39,168 nt of DNA from Gandjariella thermophila (GTDB lineage: Bacteria; Actinomycetota; Actinomycetes; Mycobacteriales; Pseudonocardiaceae), in the NCBI RefSeq assembly GCF_005405885.1, contig NZ_BJFL01000040.1:1-39168 (forward strand). The letters run 5' to 3'. The notes below the pieces were generated by a model. The model was not told where the DNA came from. It was given only the letters and a program-made list of their open reading frames with translations, and ran no database searches. The position numbers and the translations under genes were made by a program. Below, in pieces: positions 6,137-15,304 of this stretch. The stretch's first letter is position 1. Each line of letters starts with the position of its first letter.

Positions 6137-9034
6137 TGAACCAGTTCCGGGTGGAGCTGCCGGGCGGGCAGGGCCACCGGGCCATCCGCCCCGACGTGGT
6201 GCTGTTCGTCAACGGTCTCCCGCTCGTGGTGATCGAGGCCAAAGCGCCGCACACCGTCGACCCCATCGCGCACGCCATCGACCAGCTCCGCCGCTACGCC
6301 AACCAGCGCACGCAGGGCGGCATCCCGGAGGGCAGCGAACGCCTCTTCCACACCAACCAGGTGGTCATTGCCACCAGCTTCGACGACGCTCGCGTGGGGA
6401 CGTTCACGTCCGGTCCGGAGCACTTCGCCGAGTGGAAGACGGTCGAACCCGGAACGCCGCAGCAGGTGGCCAGCGAATGTGGGCGAGCCGACCCCGCCGA
6501 GCTGTCCAAACAGGAAGTCCTGGTCGCCGGGATGCTGCGCCCCGCGCACCTGCTCGACCTGATCCGGCACTTCACCCTGTTCATGGAGGCCAACGGGCGG
6601 GTGGTCAAGGTCGTCGCGCGGTACCAGCAGTACCGCGCGGTCCGCCGGGCGGTCACCCGGCTGGTGAACGGGAAAACGCGCCCGGAGGACGGCGAGCATG
6701 ACCACCGCGGCGGCGTCATCTGGCACACCCAGGGCTCCGGCAAGAGCCTCACCATGGTCTTCCTGGTCCGGGTCATGCGAACACACCCGGAACTCACGTC
6801 CTTCAAGGTCGTCGTGGTCACCGACCGGACGCAGTTGCAGCGCCAGCTCAGCGGCACAGCCGAACTCACCGACGAGACCGTGCACGTCGCGCGGAAGGTC
6901 AAGAAGGTGCGTGAGTACCTTGCCCGCCCGGGCAAGGACCTGGTCTTCGCCATGATCCAGAAGTACCGGGACACCGACGACGGTGACGACACCGGCGGCA
7001 CCACCGAATCCGAGCTGGCCAAGGCGATGAAGACACTCGGTGAACTCAACGCCGACACCCGGATCGTCGTGCTCGTCGACGAGGCGCACCGCAGCCAGAG
7101 CAGCGCCCTGCACGCCAGCCTGCGCGAAGCCCTGCCCAACGCGGCCCTGATCGGGTTCACCGGCACACCGATCATCATGGGCAAGAGGAAACAGACCACC
7201 ACCATCTTTGGCGTGTACATCGACAAGTACACGATCAAGGAGTCCGAAGAGGACGGCGCCACCGTGCCGATCCTCTACGAGGGGCGCACCACCAAGGCGG
7301 CGGTCCGTGACGGCAGCGGGCTGGACGAGCTGTTCGAGGACATGTTCGAGGAGCAGACCCCCGAGCAGCGGAAGCAGATCCAGCAGCGATGGGGCACCAA
7401 GAACAACGTGTTGGAGGCGCCGAAGCTGATCGACCGGAAGGCCCGCGACATGCTCCGGCACTACGTGGACGTGGTGCTGCCCAACCGGTTCAAGGCGCAG
7501 GTGGTCGCCGTGAGTCGGGAAGCCGCCGTGCGGTACCGCATCGGTCTGCGGCATGCCCGGGACGACCTGCTCGCCGAGCTGGACGCGCTCGACGCCGCAC
7601 TGCGGACGACGGAGGCCTTCGACCGGGTCGACAGTATGCCCGCGCACCAGGCCAGGCTCGTGCGCGCCTACCGGCACCGGTGGCTCATTGCCCGGCTCGA
7701 CTTCGCGCCGGTCATCTCCGGAACGCACAACGACAAGACACACCTGGCGGAGTGGACGAGCGACGCGTGCGGTCGTTGACGACTTCGTCAAGCCGCTCCC
7801 CGCCACGCCCGACGACGACCCGGCGAAGACCAGCCCGCTGGCATTCGTGATCGTCAAGTCCATGCTGCTCACCGGTTTCGACGCGCCCGTCGAGCAGGTG
7901 CTCTACCTGGACCGGCACATCAAGGAGGCGGAACTGCTCCAGGCGATCGCCCGGGTCAACCGGACAGCCGCCAACAAGAAGGCCGGGTATGTCGTCGACT
8001 ACTACGGCGTGGCCGAGCACCTCAAGGTCGCGCTCGCGGCGTACTCCAGCGAGGACGTGGCCGGCGCGCTGACCAGCGTCGCCGACCAGGTGCCGTTGCT
8101 CGCCGACCGGTACCAGCGCGTGCGCAACGTGTTCCTGCGGCACGGCATCGAACGCTTCGACAGCGACAGTGATGTCGATGCCTGCGTCGAGATCCTGGCC
8201 GATGAGCGGTTGCGTGCCGAATTCGAGGCGGCGTTCAAGCTGTTCTCCGACAGCCTGGAAATCGTCCTGCCCCGCCCGGAGGCACTGCCCTACGTGCGAC
8301 CACACAAGGTCCTCGGCCACATTCGCTTCAAGGCCAACCGGCGCTACCGCGACGACCCGGACGGCTTCGACGTCTCGCTGTACGGGGCCAAGGTGCGGCA
8401 ACTCATCGACGACCACGTGATCGCGCTGGATGTTCGGACCAAGATCCCACCGGTGTCCATCACCGCTCCGGACTTCGACGCCAAGGTCGCCGCGCTCACC
8501 TCCGACCGGGCCAAGGCGTCGGAAATGGAGCACGCCATCCGGCACCACATCCGCGAGCACCTGGATGAGGACCCGGAGCACTACGAGTCGCTGTCCGAGC
8601 GCCTGGAACACATCCTCACCACATTCGAGGGCCAGTGGGAGCAGCTCGCCGACGCGCTCAGGGACTTCCTGCCCAAGGTGCGCGCCGGCCGCCAGGCCGA
8701 CGACAGCGGACTCGACCCGCACACCGAGGCGCCTTTCTACGGTCTCCTCAAGCAGGAAATGCAACGCCACGGCACGCCCGTGGCGGCCAACGCCGACCAC
8801 GCACTGCGACAGATCACGGTCGACCTCGTCCGGCGGATCAAGGACGACATCTCGGTGGTCGGATTCTGGGAGAACGCCTACGCCCAGGAAGCGCTGCACA
8901 AGGCCGTGGTGCGAAAGCTGGACGGCCAGCAGGTCGACGGCGAGGAGCTGTTCGAGTGGGAGCGGCTGCCGGAGATCGCCGGACGGGTGGTCGAGTTGGC
9001 CAAGGCGAACCGGATGCGCTTGGCTATGCGGTGA
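5950..9034 (+). pseudogene. hsdR: Type I restriction endonuclease subunit HsdR, 5' truncated and frameshifted
   Basis: HsdR is the ATP-driven motor and nuclease of type I systems. Seen in order: the nuclease motif RPDVVLFVNGLPLVVIEAKA (about 6187-6246), Walker A in HTQGSGKSLTM (about 6724), VDEAH (about 7075), FTGTPI (about 7157) and the late helicase motif QAIARVNR (about 7941). The protein starts mid-domain at [20 protein letters not shown], so roughly the first 50 residues and the native start are missing, the 5' end being fused out of frame to hsdM. GTG 5962 is the only nearby possible start. Around 7765 the frame shifts: one frame ends in TSDACGR at 7779, and the next continues AVVDDFVKPLPA to 9034. 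Both lesions argue against function. The stop overlaps the next gene (TGATG). Confidence 0.85.
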
Positions 9035-9759
9035 TGGCCAGCCCAGCCACCACACTGCCCGAGCGCATCACGATCGGCGACCTTGACTTCGCCGTTCGAG
9101 AGTCGTCGGCCCGGCGGACGGTCGGCATCACCGTGGACCGGGACGGCTCATTGCTGCTGCACGCACCCACCGGGTGCGACCCGGACGTCCTGTCGCGCTG
9201 GGCGCGGGGCAAGCGGATGTGGGTCTACCGCAAGCTCGCCGACAAAGACCTCCTGCTCGCGCCGCCCGTGCGGAAGGAGTTCGTGTCCGGCGAGGGGTTC
9301 GACTACCTCGGCCGGCATTACCGGCTGCTGCTCACCGACGACACCTCTGGCGAGGTGAAGCTCGCACGAGGCCGCTTGCGCATGCCACGGACTGTGGCCG
9401 AGGCGGGCGGCGGCGCTGAGGCGCTGATCCTTTGGTATCGGCGCCGTGCCCTGGCATGGTTGCCGCAGCGAATCCGCCCGTGGACCGAACGGATGGGCCT
9501 GCGACCTGACGGCTTGGACGTCCGCGACCTCGGCTATCGCTGGGGGTCGCTCGGCAAGAACAGCCGGCTCAACGTGCACTGGGCGACCATGCAGCTCCCG
9601 CTGAGTCTGCTCGACTACGTGATCGTGCACGAGATCGCGCACATCGACGAGCCACGCCACACCCCGGCCTTCTGGTCCACCGTCGAGCGTGCCATGCCCG
9701 ACTACGAACACCGCAAGGCGAGACTTGCCCGAGCCGGCGCCCGCCTGTGGCTCGGATGA
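9034..9759 (+). CDS. YgjP-like (DUF45) zinc metallopeptidase-like protein
   Basis: A 241-residue protein with the metallopeptidase motif VIVHEIAHIDEPRHTPAFW near the C-terminus. HEIAH supplies two metal-ligand His and the catalytic Glu; the downstream H in PRHTPAFW is the likely third ligand. RWGSL and the preceding YRWGS region are typical of the YgjP/DUF45 family. Members often sit beside type I restriction genes and may process or regulate those complexes, but their substrate is unknown. The ATG overlaps the hsdR stop by one base (TGATG), so it belongs to the same operon. Unlike its partners the gene looks intact. An in-frame GTG lies one codon upstream. Confidence 0.85.
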   Translation: MASPATTLPERITIGDLDFAVRESSARRTVGITVDRDGSLLLHAPTGCDPDVLSRWARGKRMWVYRKLADKDLLLAPPVRKEFVSGEGFDYLGRHYRLLLTDDTSGEVKLARGRLRMPRTVAEAGGGAEALILWYRRRALAWLPQRIRPWTERMGLRPDGLDVRDLGYRWGSLGKNSRLNVHWATMQLPLSLLDYVIVHEIAHIDEPRHTPAFWSTVERAMPDYEHRKARLARAGARLWLG

Positions 9760-9837
9760 GCGGAGCGGTCCATGGTGTCCGACCGCTCCGGACACCGAAG
9801 CGCTGGCTCCGGCGGGACGGTGCCGCATGATGAGGGC

Positions 9838-10041
9838 ATGGCGGACGGCGTGGCGGGGAACGAGGGCTGGTCGAAGCTTGGGGCGGAGCCGGGGCTGTGT
9901 GGACGGTGCCGGCACGCGAAGGTGAACGAGACTCGGAAGGGCACCGCCTACCTGCGCTGCACCCGGGCCGCCTGGGACGAGCGGCTGCCGCGGTATCCCA
10001 GGCTGCCGGTGCGCGAGTGCGTCGGGTTCGAGCCGGGCTGA
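9838..10041 (+). CDS. Small Cys-rich (zinc-ribbon-like) hypothetical protein
   Basis: A 67-residue protein with LCGRCRHA, then YLRCTRA and a final VRECVGFEPG, giving four Cys in a CxxC...C...C pattern that could bind one zinc ion. Small proteins of this pattern are widespread in actinobacteria without assigned function. The ATG at 9838 is chosen because the in-frame extension to 9772 is Ser/Gly-rich and lies in what looks like intergenic sequence; a GAGGG precedes the ATG closely. The gene stands alone between the YgjP-like gene and a convergent membrane-protein gene. Confidence 0.7.
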   Translation: MADGVAGNEGWSKLGAEPGLCGRCRHAKVNETRKGTAYLRCTRAAWDERLPRYPRLPVRECVGFEPG

Positions 10042-10100
10042 CCCTGCGGTGACGCGCCGGCCAGCCAACCACCGAGCAATGTGGGCGGCGGCTCGACTGG

Positions 10101-10751
10101 CTACTTCGGCAGGACGATCGCCCGGTCGCGGATGCGGTCCCAGGCACCGGGCGGGAGATCGAGGTGCAGGTACAGATCCGACACGCCGTTCAGACCACCG
10201 GCGCCGTCCCGCACGGCGACGATCTGGTGCGCCTGGTCGACGCCGATCTCGCAGGCACGCGCGATCGCCTCGGCCGGGGCCGCGTTGAGGTCCACCAACC
10301 CGCCGTCGTCGTAGTCGCCGGGCAGGTCGGGCCGGCCGATGTGGAGTTCGCGGGCCAGCAGGGGGTCCTGCTCGACCAGCTCGCGCGCCTTCCGCCGACG
10401 CTCACGGGCTCGCATGACCGCGGCCACCGCCGGGTCGATGTCAGCGGGGGCCGCTGGTTCCACCCCGTACACCGCCCGCCGCAACGGCACGAGTTGCACG
10501 CAGGCCGCCACCGTGACGGCGATCGCGCCGAGCGTGACGGGAGGAGCAACCGCGACGGAGACGAAGAGCAGCGCGGTGAACGCTCCGTAGAGAGCCGCGA
10601 GCCACCGCACGCGGCGCCGGCGCAACCGGACCGCCGCATGCACGAACGGCACGAAGGCGAACAGGCCTACCGTCACGATGGGCACCAGGAAGTACCAGGT
10701 ACTCCAGGCGCGTATCACGTGACGGCGCACGGCGCCCGCCGTAGGGGGCAT
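10101..10751 (-). CDS. Membrane protein with C-terminal helix-hairpin-helix domain
   Basis: A 216-residue protein. The N-terminal part has about three membrane segments (WYFLVPIVTVGLFAFVPFV, LAALYGAFTALLFVSVAVA, VTLGAIAVTVAACVQLV). A charged cytoplasmic linker follows, then a C-terminal helix-hairpin-helix region (VDLNAAPAEAIARACEIGVD, with QIVAVRDGAGGLNGVSDL) like ComEA. Such modules usually bind DNA without sequence specificity, but in membrane-anchored actinobacterial proteins the role is unknown. The start at 10751 is preferred over 10769 because GGAAAGGA lies about 9 bases upstream. It follows the DUF3761 lipoprotein gene by 35 bases and is probably co-transcribed with it. Confidence 0.75.
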   Translation of the reverse strand: MPPTAGAVRRHVIRAWSTWYFLVPIVTVGLFAFVPFVHAAVRLRRRRVRWLAALYGAFTALLFVSVAVAPPVTLGAIAVTVAACVQLVPLRRAVYGVEPAAPADIDPAVAAVMRARERRRKARELVEQDPLLARELHIGRPDLPGDYDDGGLVDLNAAPAEAIARACEIGVDQAHQIVAVRDGAGGLNGVSDLYLHLDLPPGAWDRIRDRAIVLPK

Positions 10752-10786
10752 GGGACTCGTCCTTTCCATCGGGTTGTCGCAGGGGT

Positions 10787-11320
10787 CTACAGCCACTCGG
10801 CGACGCCGCCGTGGCCGGAGCAGGTGCCGCTGCGGTGCTGGCTGAAGCTGTAGCTGCCGTCCCGGCAGCGGGCGGTGGCGCCGGCGGGCGGAGCCGGTGC
10901 CTGCACCGGCCGGTGCACGCAGTTGCCGTCGGAGTTGACGTAGGAGTCCGCGCCGCAGGCGGTTCCGCCGGAGTTCACCGGCGGGGGCGCCGCCTGGGTG
11001 GTGCGCGGCGGGAGGGCGTGGGTGGTCTCGGGCGCCGGTGGTGGTGGCGGCGGTAGCAGCAGTGCGGTGGTGGTCGTCGTGGCCGGCGCGGTCGTCGTCG
11101 ACGTCGCCGTCCAGATCGAGGCGGCGGACGGGCTGGACGTGACCGGCGGCGGGGTCGGCACCGCGGTCGCCGGCTGGCAGCCGGCGACCGCGGCGCCACC
11201 GAGCAGGACGGCGCCGGCCACCGCGAGCAGGTGGCGGCCGGGGAGCGCCCGGCGCGCACCAGACGGGTGGCGGGCGGCGTGGCGGGCGAGGCTGAGGCGG
11301 CGAAGCCAGGCACGGTTCAT
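10787..11320 (-). CDS. Secreted DUF3761 lipoprotein
   Basis: A 177-residue protein with a basic N-terminus, a hydrophobic stretch and a lipobox (LLGGAAVAGC), so it should be lipid-anchored outside the membrane. A long Pro/Thr/Ser-rich spacer follows. The C-terminal domain of about 55 residues (CGADSYVNSDGNCVHRPV, then CRDGSYSFSQHRSGTCSGHG) has four Cys and the DUF3761 pattern, a small extracellular domain without known activity. The start at MNRAW (11320) places the signal peptide correctly, though the ribosome binding site is weak; a longer frame to 11410 lacks signal-peptide sense. It probably forms an operon with the helix-hairpin-helix membrane protein. Confidence 0.78.
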   Translation of the reverse strand: MNRAWLRRLSLARHAARHPSGARRALPGRHLLAVAGAVLLGGAAVAGCQPATAVPTPPPVTSSPSAASIWTATSTTTAPATTTTTALLLPPPPPPAPETTHALPPRTTQAAPPPVNSGGTACGADSYVNSDGNCVHRPVQAPAPPAGATARCRDGSYSFSQHRSGTCSGHGGVAEWL

Positions 11321-11586
11321 GGAAGGGAAGGGACCTCTCGCGGGTCTCCGGCGCTGGAGTGAGTGACCGGGCGATCGGATACATCGCGGCGGGTCACCGT
11401 TGGTTAGCACAGCGGCCGGAATTCACCCGTTCGGCGTGACCTGACCGCCCCTGGCGGGCGGTAGCGCTCACTCTCCGGACCTCTCGCCGCAGGTGTGATT
11501 GAGCGCACAACTGTGTAGCCTCAGGTGCAGACGAACCGCGGCGGTTCCTCCGTGCTCGGACAACGGTGTCGGCCGGGGAGGGTGCC

Positions 11587-13197
11587 ATGTTCACGCAGAT
11601 CCTCGACCCCGTGCACAGCGTGCTGGGCAGCACCCTGCTCGCGCTGGTGCCGGTGGCGGTGTTGCTGGTCGCGCTGGCCCTGTTCCGGCTGTCCGCGTGG
11701 CAGGCGGTGATCGTCGGCGGGGTGGTCACCGTGATCGAGGCGATTTTCGTCTGGCATGCGCCCGCCGGGCAGGTGCTCACCGCCTACGGGCTCGGCGCGG
11801 GGACCGGGTTCTGGTCGATCGACTGGATCGTGTTCTGGGGCGTGGTCATCTACCACACCATGGTGGTGACCGGCGCGTTCGACGCTTTCAAGAACTGGCT
11901 GGTCAACCAGGCCACTGCGGACATCCGGGTACAGACGATCCTCATCGCCTGGGCGTTCGGCGCGCTGCTCGAGGGCCTGGTCGGGTTCGGCTACCCGTGG
12001 GCCGTGGTGGCGCCGGTACTCATCGCGTTCGGCATCGCCGACCTGGCCGCGATCCGGGTGGCCGCGCTGGCCAACAACGCCCCGGTGTCCTACGGTGCGC
12101 TCGGCGCCCCGATCATCGGGCTTGCCGCGGTGACCGGGCTGCCGCTGCTCGCGCTGTCCGCGTCCATCGGCAAGATCGTCGCCGTCCTCGCGCTCGCCCC
12201 GCCGTGGATCCTCATCTACCTGGTCAGTGGCCGGCGCGGATTGCGAACCGGGTGGCCGCTGGCGATCGTCGGCTCGCTGGGCTACATCCTCGGCCAGTAC
12301 CCCACCTCGCAGTGGCTCGGCCCGTACCTGCCGGACATCATCGGCTCGCTGGTGTGCTTCGGCGCGCTGCTGCTCCTGCTGCGATTCTGGCGCCCCTCGG
12401 TCACCCTGGGCTACGGTGGCCGGGAGATCACGCCTGCGGAGTCCGTTGTGGACGGTTCGAACTCCAACCGGTCCACCCGCGCCGCCTGGCGTGGCCTGCT
12501 GCCGTTCCTGATCCTGGTGGTCGTGGTGGTCGCGTGGACGGGGCCGTGGTCGCCGCTGCCCAAGTACACGCCGTTCGCGCCGGCGGTGAAGGCGCTGTCC
12601 TCGCTGAGCCACGCGGCGGTGTCCACGTCGTGGAAGTTCGCGCCGTTCGTCGCCGGTACCGCGATCCTGGTCAGCTGGCTGCTCATCGCCGCCTACCTGC
12701 GGCCCAACGGCGAGCAACTGCGCACCGTGTTCGGCAACACCGTGCGGCAGATGTGGGGCGCGCTGCTCGTCGGACCGCTGATCTTCGGGCTCGCCGAGTC
12801 GTTCAACTTCTCCGGTATGGCCAACTCCATGGCCAACGGCTTCGCCAAGGTGGGCACGGGGTACGTGATCCTCGCGCCGATCCTGGGCTGGATCGCGGTC
12901 GCGCTCTCCGGCAGCAACACCTCGGCCAACGCGGTGTTCGGCCAGTTCCAGCTCGCCGTCGGCCGGCTGCTCGGCGCGCCCGTGCTGCTGTTCCCGTCGC
13001 TGAACTCGGTCGGATCCGAGGTGGGCAAGCCGGTGGCGCCGCAGACCGCCAGCGTGGGCGTGGCCACCACCCGCTTCGTCCGCAACGAGGGTCAGGTCAT
13101 CCGCTACAACATGGGCTGGACGCTGATCATCCTTCTCTACCTGATCGGCGTCGGCGTGCTGTTCTACTTCGTGCTGCCCGCCGCCGTGCGGCTGTGA
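11587..13197 (+). CDS. lldP: L-lactate permease family transporter
   Basis: A 536-residue, highly hydrophobic protein with roughly 12-14 predicted membrane segments. LLEGLVGFGYPWAVVAPVLI and NNAPVSYGALGAPIIGLA are characteristic of the LctP/LldP family, which imports L-lactate (also D-lactate or glycolate) with protons. Length is normal. Start ATG 11587 follows GGGGAGGG. The gene lies 61 bases upstream of KDPG aldolase and a broken KDG kinase in the same direction, so it may belong to a carboxylic-acid or sugar-acid catabolic unit formerly under the SorC-type regulator. The exact substrate cannot be read from sequence. Confidence 0.9.
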   Translation: MFTQILDPVHSVLGSTLLALVPVAVLLVALALFRLSAWQAVIVGGVVTVIEAIFVWHAPAGQVLTAYGLGAGTGFWSIDWIVFWGVVIYHTMVVTGAFDAFKNWLVNQATADIRVQTILIAWAFGALLEGLVGFGYPWAVVAPVLIAFGIADLAAIRVAALANNAPVSYGALGAPIIGLAAVTGLPLLALSASIGKIVAVLALAPPWILIYLVSGRRGLRTGWPLAIVGSLGYILGQYPTSQWLGPYLPDIIGSLVCFGALLLLLRFWRPSVTLGYGGREITPAESVVDGSNSNRSTRAAWRGLLPFLILVVVVVAWTGPWSPLPKYTPFAPAVKALSSLSHAAVSTSWKFAPFVAGTAILVSWLLIAAYLRPNGEQLRTVFGNTVRQMWGALLVGPLIFGLAESFNFSGMANSMANGFAKVGTGYVILAPILGWIAVALSGSNTSANAVFGQFQLAVGRLLGAPVLLFPSLNSVGSEVGKPVAPQTASVGVATTRFVRNEGQVIRYNMGWTLIILLYLIGVGVLFYFVLPAAVRL

Positions 13198-13258
13198 GAT
13201 CCGTGGCGGCCACCGACACCGTGGCCGCGGCCCGGCCGGAGGTTACCCTTCGGGCATC

Positions 13259-13921
13259 ATGCCTGCGACGAGAATGACGGGACCGCAACGGGTTCCGCCC
13301 GGGGAGGCGCTGACCGGCACGCGGGTGTTGGCGATCCTGCGCGGCCGCGGCGCCGACCACCTGGACACGGTGGTGGACGCGCTCGTGGAGTGCGGCGTGC
13401 GCTGCCTGGAGATCACCATGAACACGCCGGGCGCGCTGGAGGCGGTGCGCCGCGCCACGGAGCGGCACGGCTCCGCCGCCGAGGTCGGCGTGGGCACGGT
13501 GCGGCGCGCCGACCAGGTCGGCCCGGCCGCCGAGGCCGGCGCGCGGTTCGTGGTCACCCCGGGCACCGACCCGAGGGTCGCCGCCGAGGTCCACCGGCAC
13601 GGCCTGGCCTACTACCCGGGCGCGTTCACCGCGACCGAGGTGCTGACCGCCTGGGACCTCGGCGCCAGCGCGGTCAAGGTGTTCCCGGCCGGCCTCGGCG
13701 GCCCCTGCTACATCCGCGAGCTACGTGCCCCGCTGGACGACGTGGCGCTGATCCCCACTGGCGGGGTGACCGTCGAGCAGGCGGCGGACTACCTGGCCGC
13801 CGGGGCGCTCGCGGTGGGCATGGGCGGCCCGCTGCTCGGCGACGCGCTGCACGGCGGCAGCCTCGCCGGGCTGCGCGAGAGGGCCCGCACCGTGCTCGCC
13901 GCGCTGGGCGGCGCCCCGTGA
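13259..13921 (+). CDS. eda: KDPG/KHG aldolase
   Basis: A 220-residue class I aldolase that splits 2-keto-3-deoxy-6-phosphogluconate into pyruvate and glyceraldehyde 3-phosphate, or 4-hydroxy-2-oxoglutarate. Seen: LEITMNTPGALE with the conserved Glu, VGVGTV, FVVTPGTDP, the Schiff-base lysine in ASAVKVFPA, and the phosphate-binding PTGGV. Length is typical. A TACCCT lies 9 bases before the ATG and GGAGG lies further up; ATG 13274 is an alternative start. The stop overlaps the start of the KDG kinase gene (GTGA), so the two steps of the sugar-acid pathway were once coupled. Confidence 0.92.
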   Translation: MPATRMTGPQRVPPGEALTGTRVLAILRGRGADHLDTVVDALVECGVRCLEITMNTPGALEAVRRATERHGSAAEVGVGTVRRADQVGPAAEAGARFVVTPGTDPRVAAEVHRHGLAYYPGAFTATEVLTAWDLGASAVKVFPAGLGGPCYIRELRAPLDDVALIPTGGVTVEQAADYLAAGALAVGMGGPLLGDALHGGSLAGLRERARTVLAALGGAP

Positions 13922-14610
13922 CCCGGCCGCTGGTCACCCTCGGCGAGACCATGGCCGTGCTGTCCCCCCCGGCGTCGGGCGGCTGCGCCACGCCCCCATC
14001 CTCGACCTCGGCGTGGCCGGCGCGGAGTCGACGGTGGCCATCGGGGTGCGCCGGCTCGGCGGCCGCGCCGCCTGGGTGGGCCGGGTCGGCGACGACGAGT
14101 TCGGCCAACTGGTCCGGGCCACCCTGGCCGGCGAGGGGGTGTCCGTGGATCACGTCGTGGTGGACGCCGCGGCCCGCACCGGGCTGATGGTCAAGGAGCG
14201 GCGCACCGCCACCGCCACCCGGGTCGTCTACTACCGGTCCGGCAGCGCCGGCTCCCGGCTGTGCCCGGACGACGTCGACGCCGAGTTGGTGCGCTCCGCC
14301 GGGATCGTGCACCTGACCGGGATCACCCCGGCGCTCAGCGACACGGCCCGCGCCGCGGTGTACGCGGCGGTGGACGCCGCCCGCGCCGCCGGGGGTGCCG
14401 ATCTCGCTGGACGTCAACTACCGGCGCGCGCTGTGGGAGCCGGACGCCGCCGCCTACCTCGCCGAGTTCCTCGCGGGCGCGCCGGTCGAGGACCGTCTGG
14501 ACGCGGCTGCCGCGGCCGGCGCGTTCGCGGTGGCCGCCGCCGGCGACTGGGAGGGCCTGCCCGACCGCGCGGAACTGGCCGCGACCGGCGCCGCGGACGT
14601 CACCCGCTGA
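13918..14610 (+). pseudogene. kdgK: 2-keto-3-deoxygluconate kinase (PfkB family), broken
   Basis: KDG kinase would make the substrate of the preceding aldolase. Starting at GTG 13918 the protein reads VTRPLVTLGETMAVLSPP, then shifts frame at a run of seven C (about 13964-13970). It continues as RLRHAPILDLGVAGAESTVA and VGRVGDDEFGQLVRATLAGE to about 14388. There a run of five G shifts it back to ISLDVNYRRALWEPDAA. The C-terminal YLAEFLAGAPVEDRLDAA and GDWEGLP follow at once. About 100 residues between NYRRALW and YLAEFL, which should contain the catalytic GAGD motif, are missing. The two single-base shifts cancel, so they may be sequencing errors, but the lost active site would still inactivate it. 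Confidence 0.8.
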
Positions 14611-14990
14611 TCCCACCGGGCGGCCGCTCGTGTCGGCGACGTTTCGCCGATGGCACGGCCGTGCTACGCGACGAGAAACCGTGTTACGGAACCGGGAAAC
14701 ATGGCCCGCGGCCCCGGTTGCTCCGGCTAGCATCCCTGTCCTCGGCCAAAGGTGCTACTCCGGCGCGCGGCCGGCGTTCGGCAAAGGGCTCGAACCCACA
14801 ACGAGGTGGACACAAAATTGTGTGGGGCGCCGATGTAACTCGATTGCCGCCTGCGCGGTCATAGGGCTTGGTGCTACATGTAGAAGAGGGACAATTTTAT
14901 CTGTGCGCCGGGGCACTGACGAGGACGCCACCGACAAGGATCAGGTGTTCGCCGAAGCGTGGACTGCGGCGTGGAGAGAGGGGGCCCGGG
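14611..14990. other. 380-bp intergenic region with palindromes
   Basis: No convincing gene. Two symmetric sites stand out against the local GC content. The first is ACACAA-AA-TTGTGT at 14810-14823, with 6-bp arms. The second is the perfect palindrome CTACATGTAG at 14874-14883. A short AT-rich tract (ACAATTTTAT, 14891-14900) follows and could hold a -10 element for the zinc-ribbon gene at 14991. The sites could be operators, for example for a sugar-sensing regulator, but nothing proves this. Confidence 0.4.
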
Positions 14991-15146
14991 ATGGCCCAGA
15001 ACATTGTCGACCGTAGAGACCAGCCGACCCCGCTGTGCGCGCAGTGCGGCAAGGTGCTCCCACCGGACGGCCCTTCGCCCGATTTCTGCAACGAGTCCTG
15101 CCAGCAGTGGTGGTACGCCAAGCGCTCGGACAAGAAGGCCGCCTGA
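14991..15146 (+). CDS. Small zinc-ribbon protein, 51 aa
   Basis: The protein starts MAQNIVDRRDQPTPLCAQCG and continues FCNESCQQWWYAKRSDKKAA. Two CxxC-like pairs (CAQC and CNESC) separated by about 17 residues form a treble-clef or zinc-ribbon pattern, close to short actinobacterial proteins of unknown role that carry a FCSE.CQ..W signature. The ATG at 14991 follows a purine-rich GGAGAGAGGGGG. A longer in-frame extension to 14868 crosses the palindrome and has no protein character. The gene stands alone. Confidence 0.7.
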   Translation: MAQNIVDRRDQPTPLCAQCGKVLPPDGPSPDFCNESCQQWWYAKRSDKKAA

Positions 15147-15304
15147 ACTCCGAGGCGGTCCGTCCTGCGCGCCGGCCGCCCCATGTAGCGGCTCGGACCA
15201 GCGGCAAAAGCGGTTTGCGGTCATCGGAGATCCCGGAACAGCCGCGGATTCGGCGTCCGTACGTTCGTTTTGCATGCCGTGACACGCCGGCGCCGGGCGG
15301 CGGT

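Noticed and set aside
5746-7872. 708-residue minus-strand frame across hsdM/hsdR
   Set aside because: Long antisense frames arise from third-position GC bias; the composition (His/Val/Asp/Gly-rich) is typical of a shadow, and the plus strand holds clear HsdR motifs.
11521-12717. 398-residue frame antisense to lactate permease
   Set aside because: Highly charged, Gln/Arg-rich sequence without domains; a mirror of a membrane-protein gene.
14781-14805. Possible tRNA fragment around the CTCGAACCC stretch
   Set aside because: It resembles a T-arm, but no acceptor, D-arm or anticodon arm can be folded around it.
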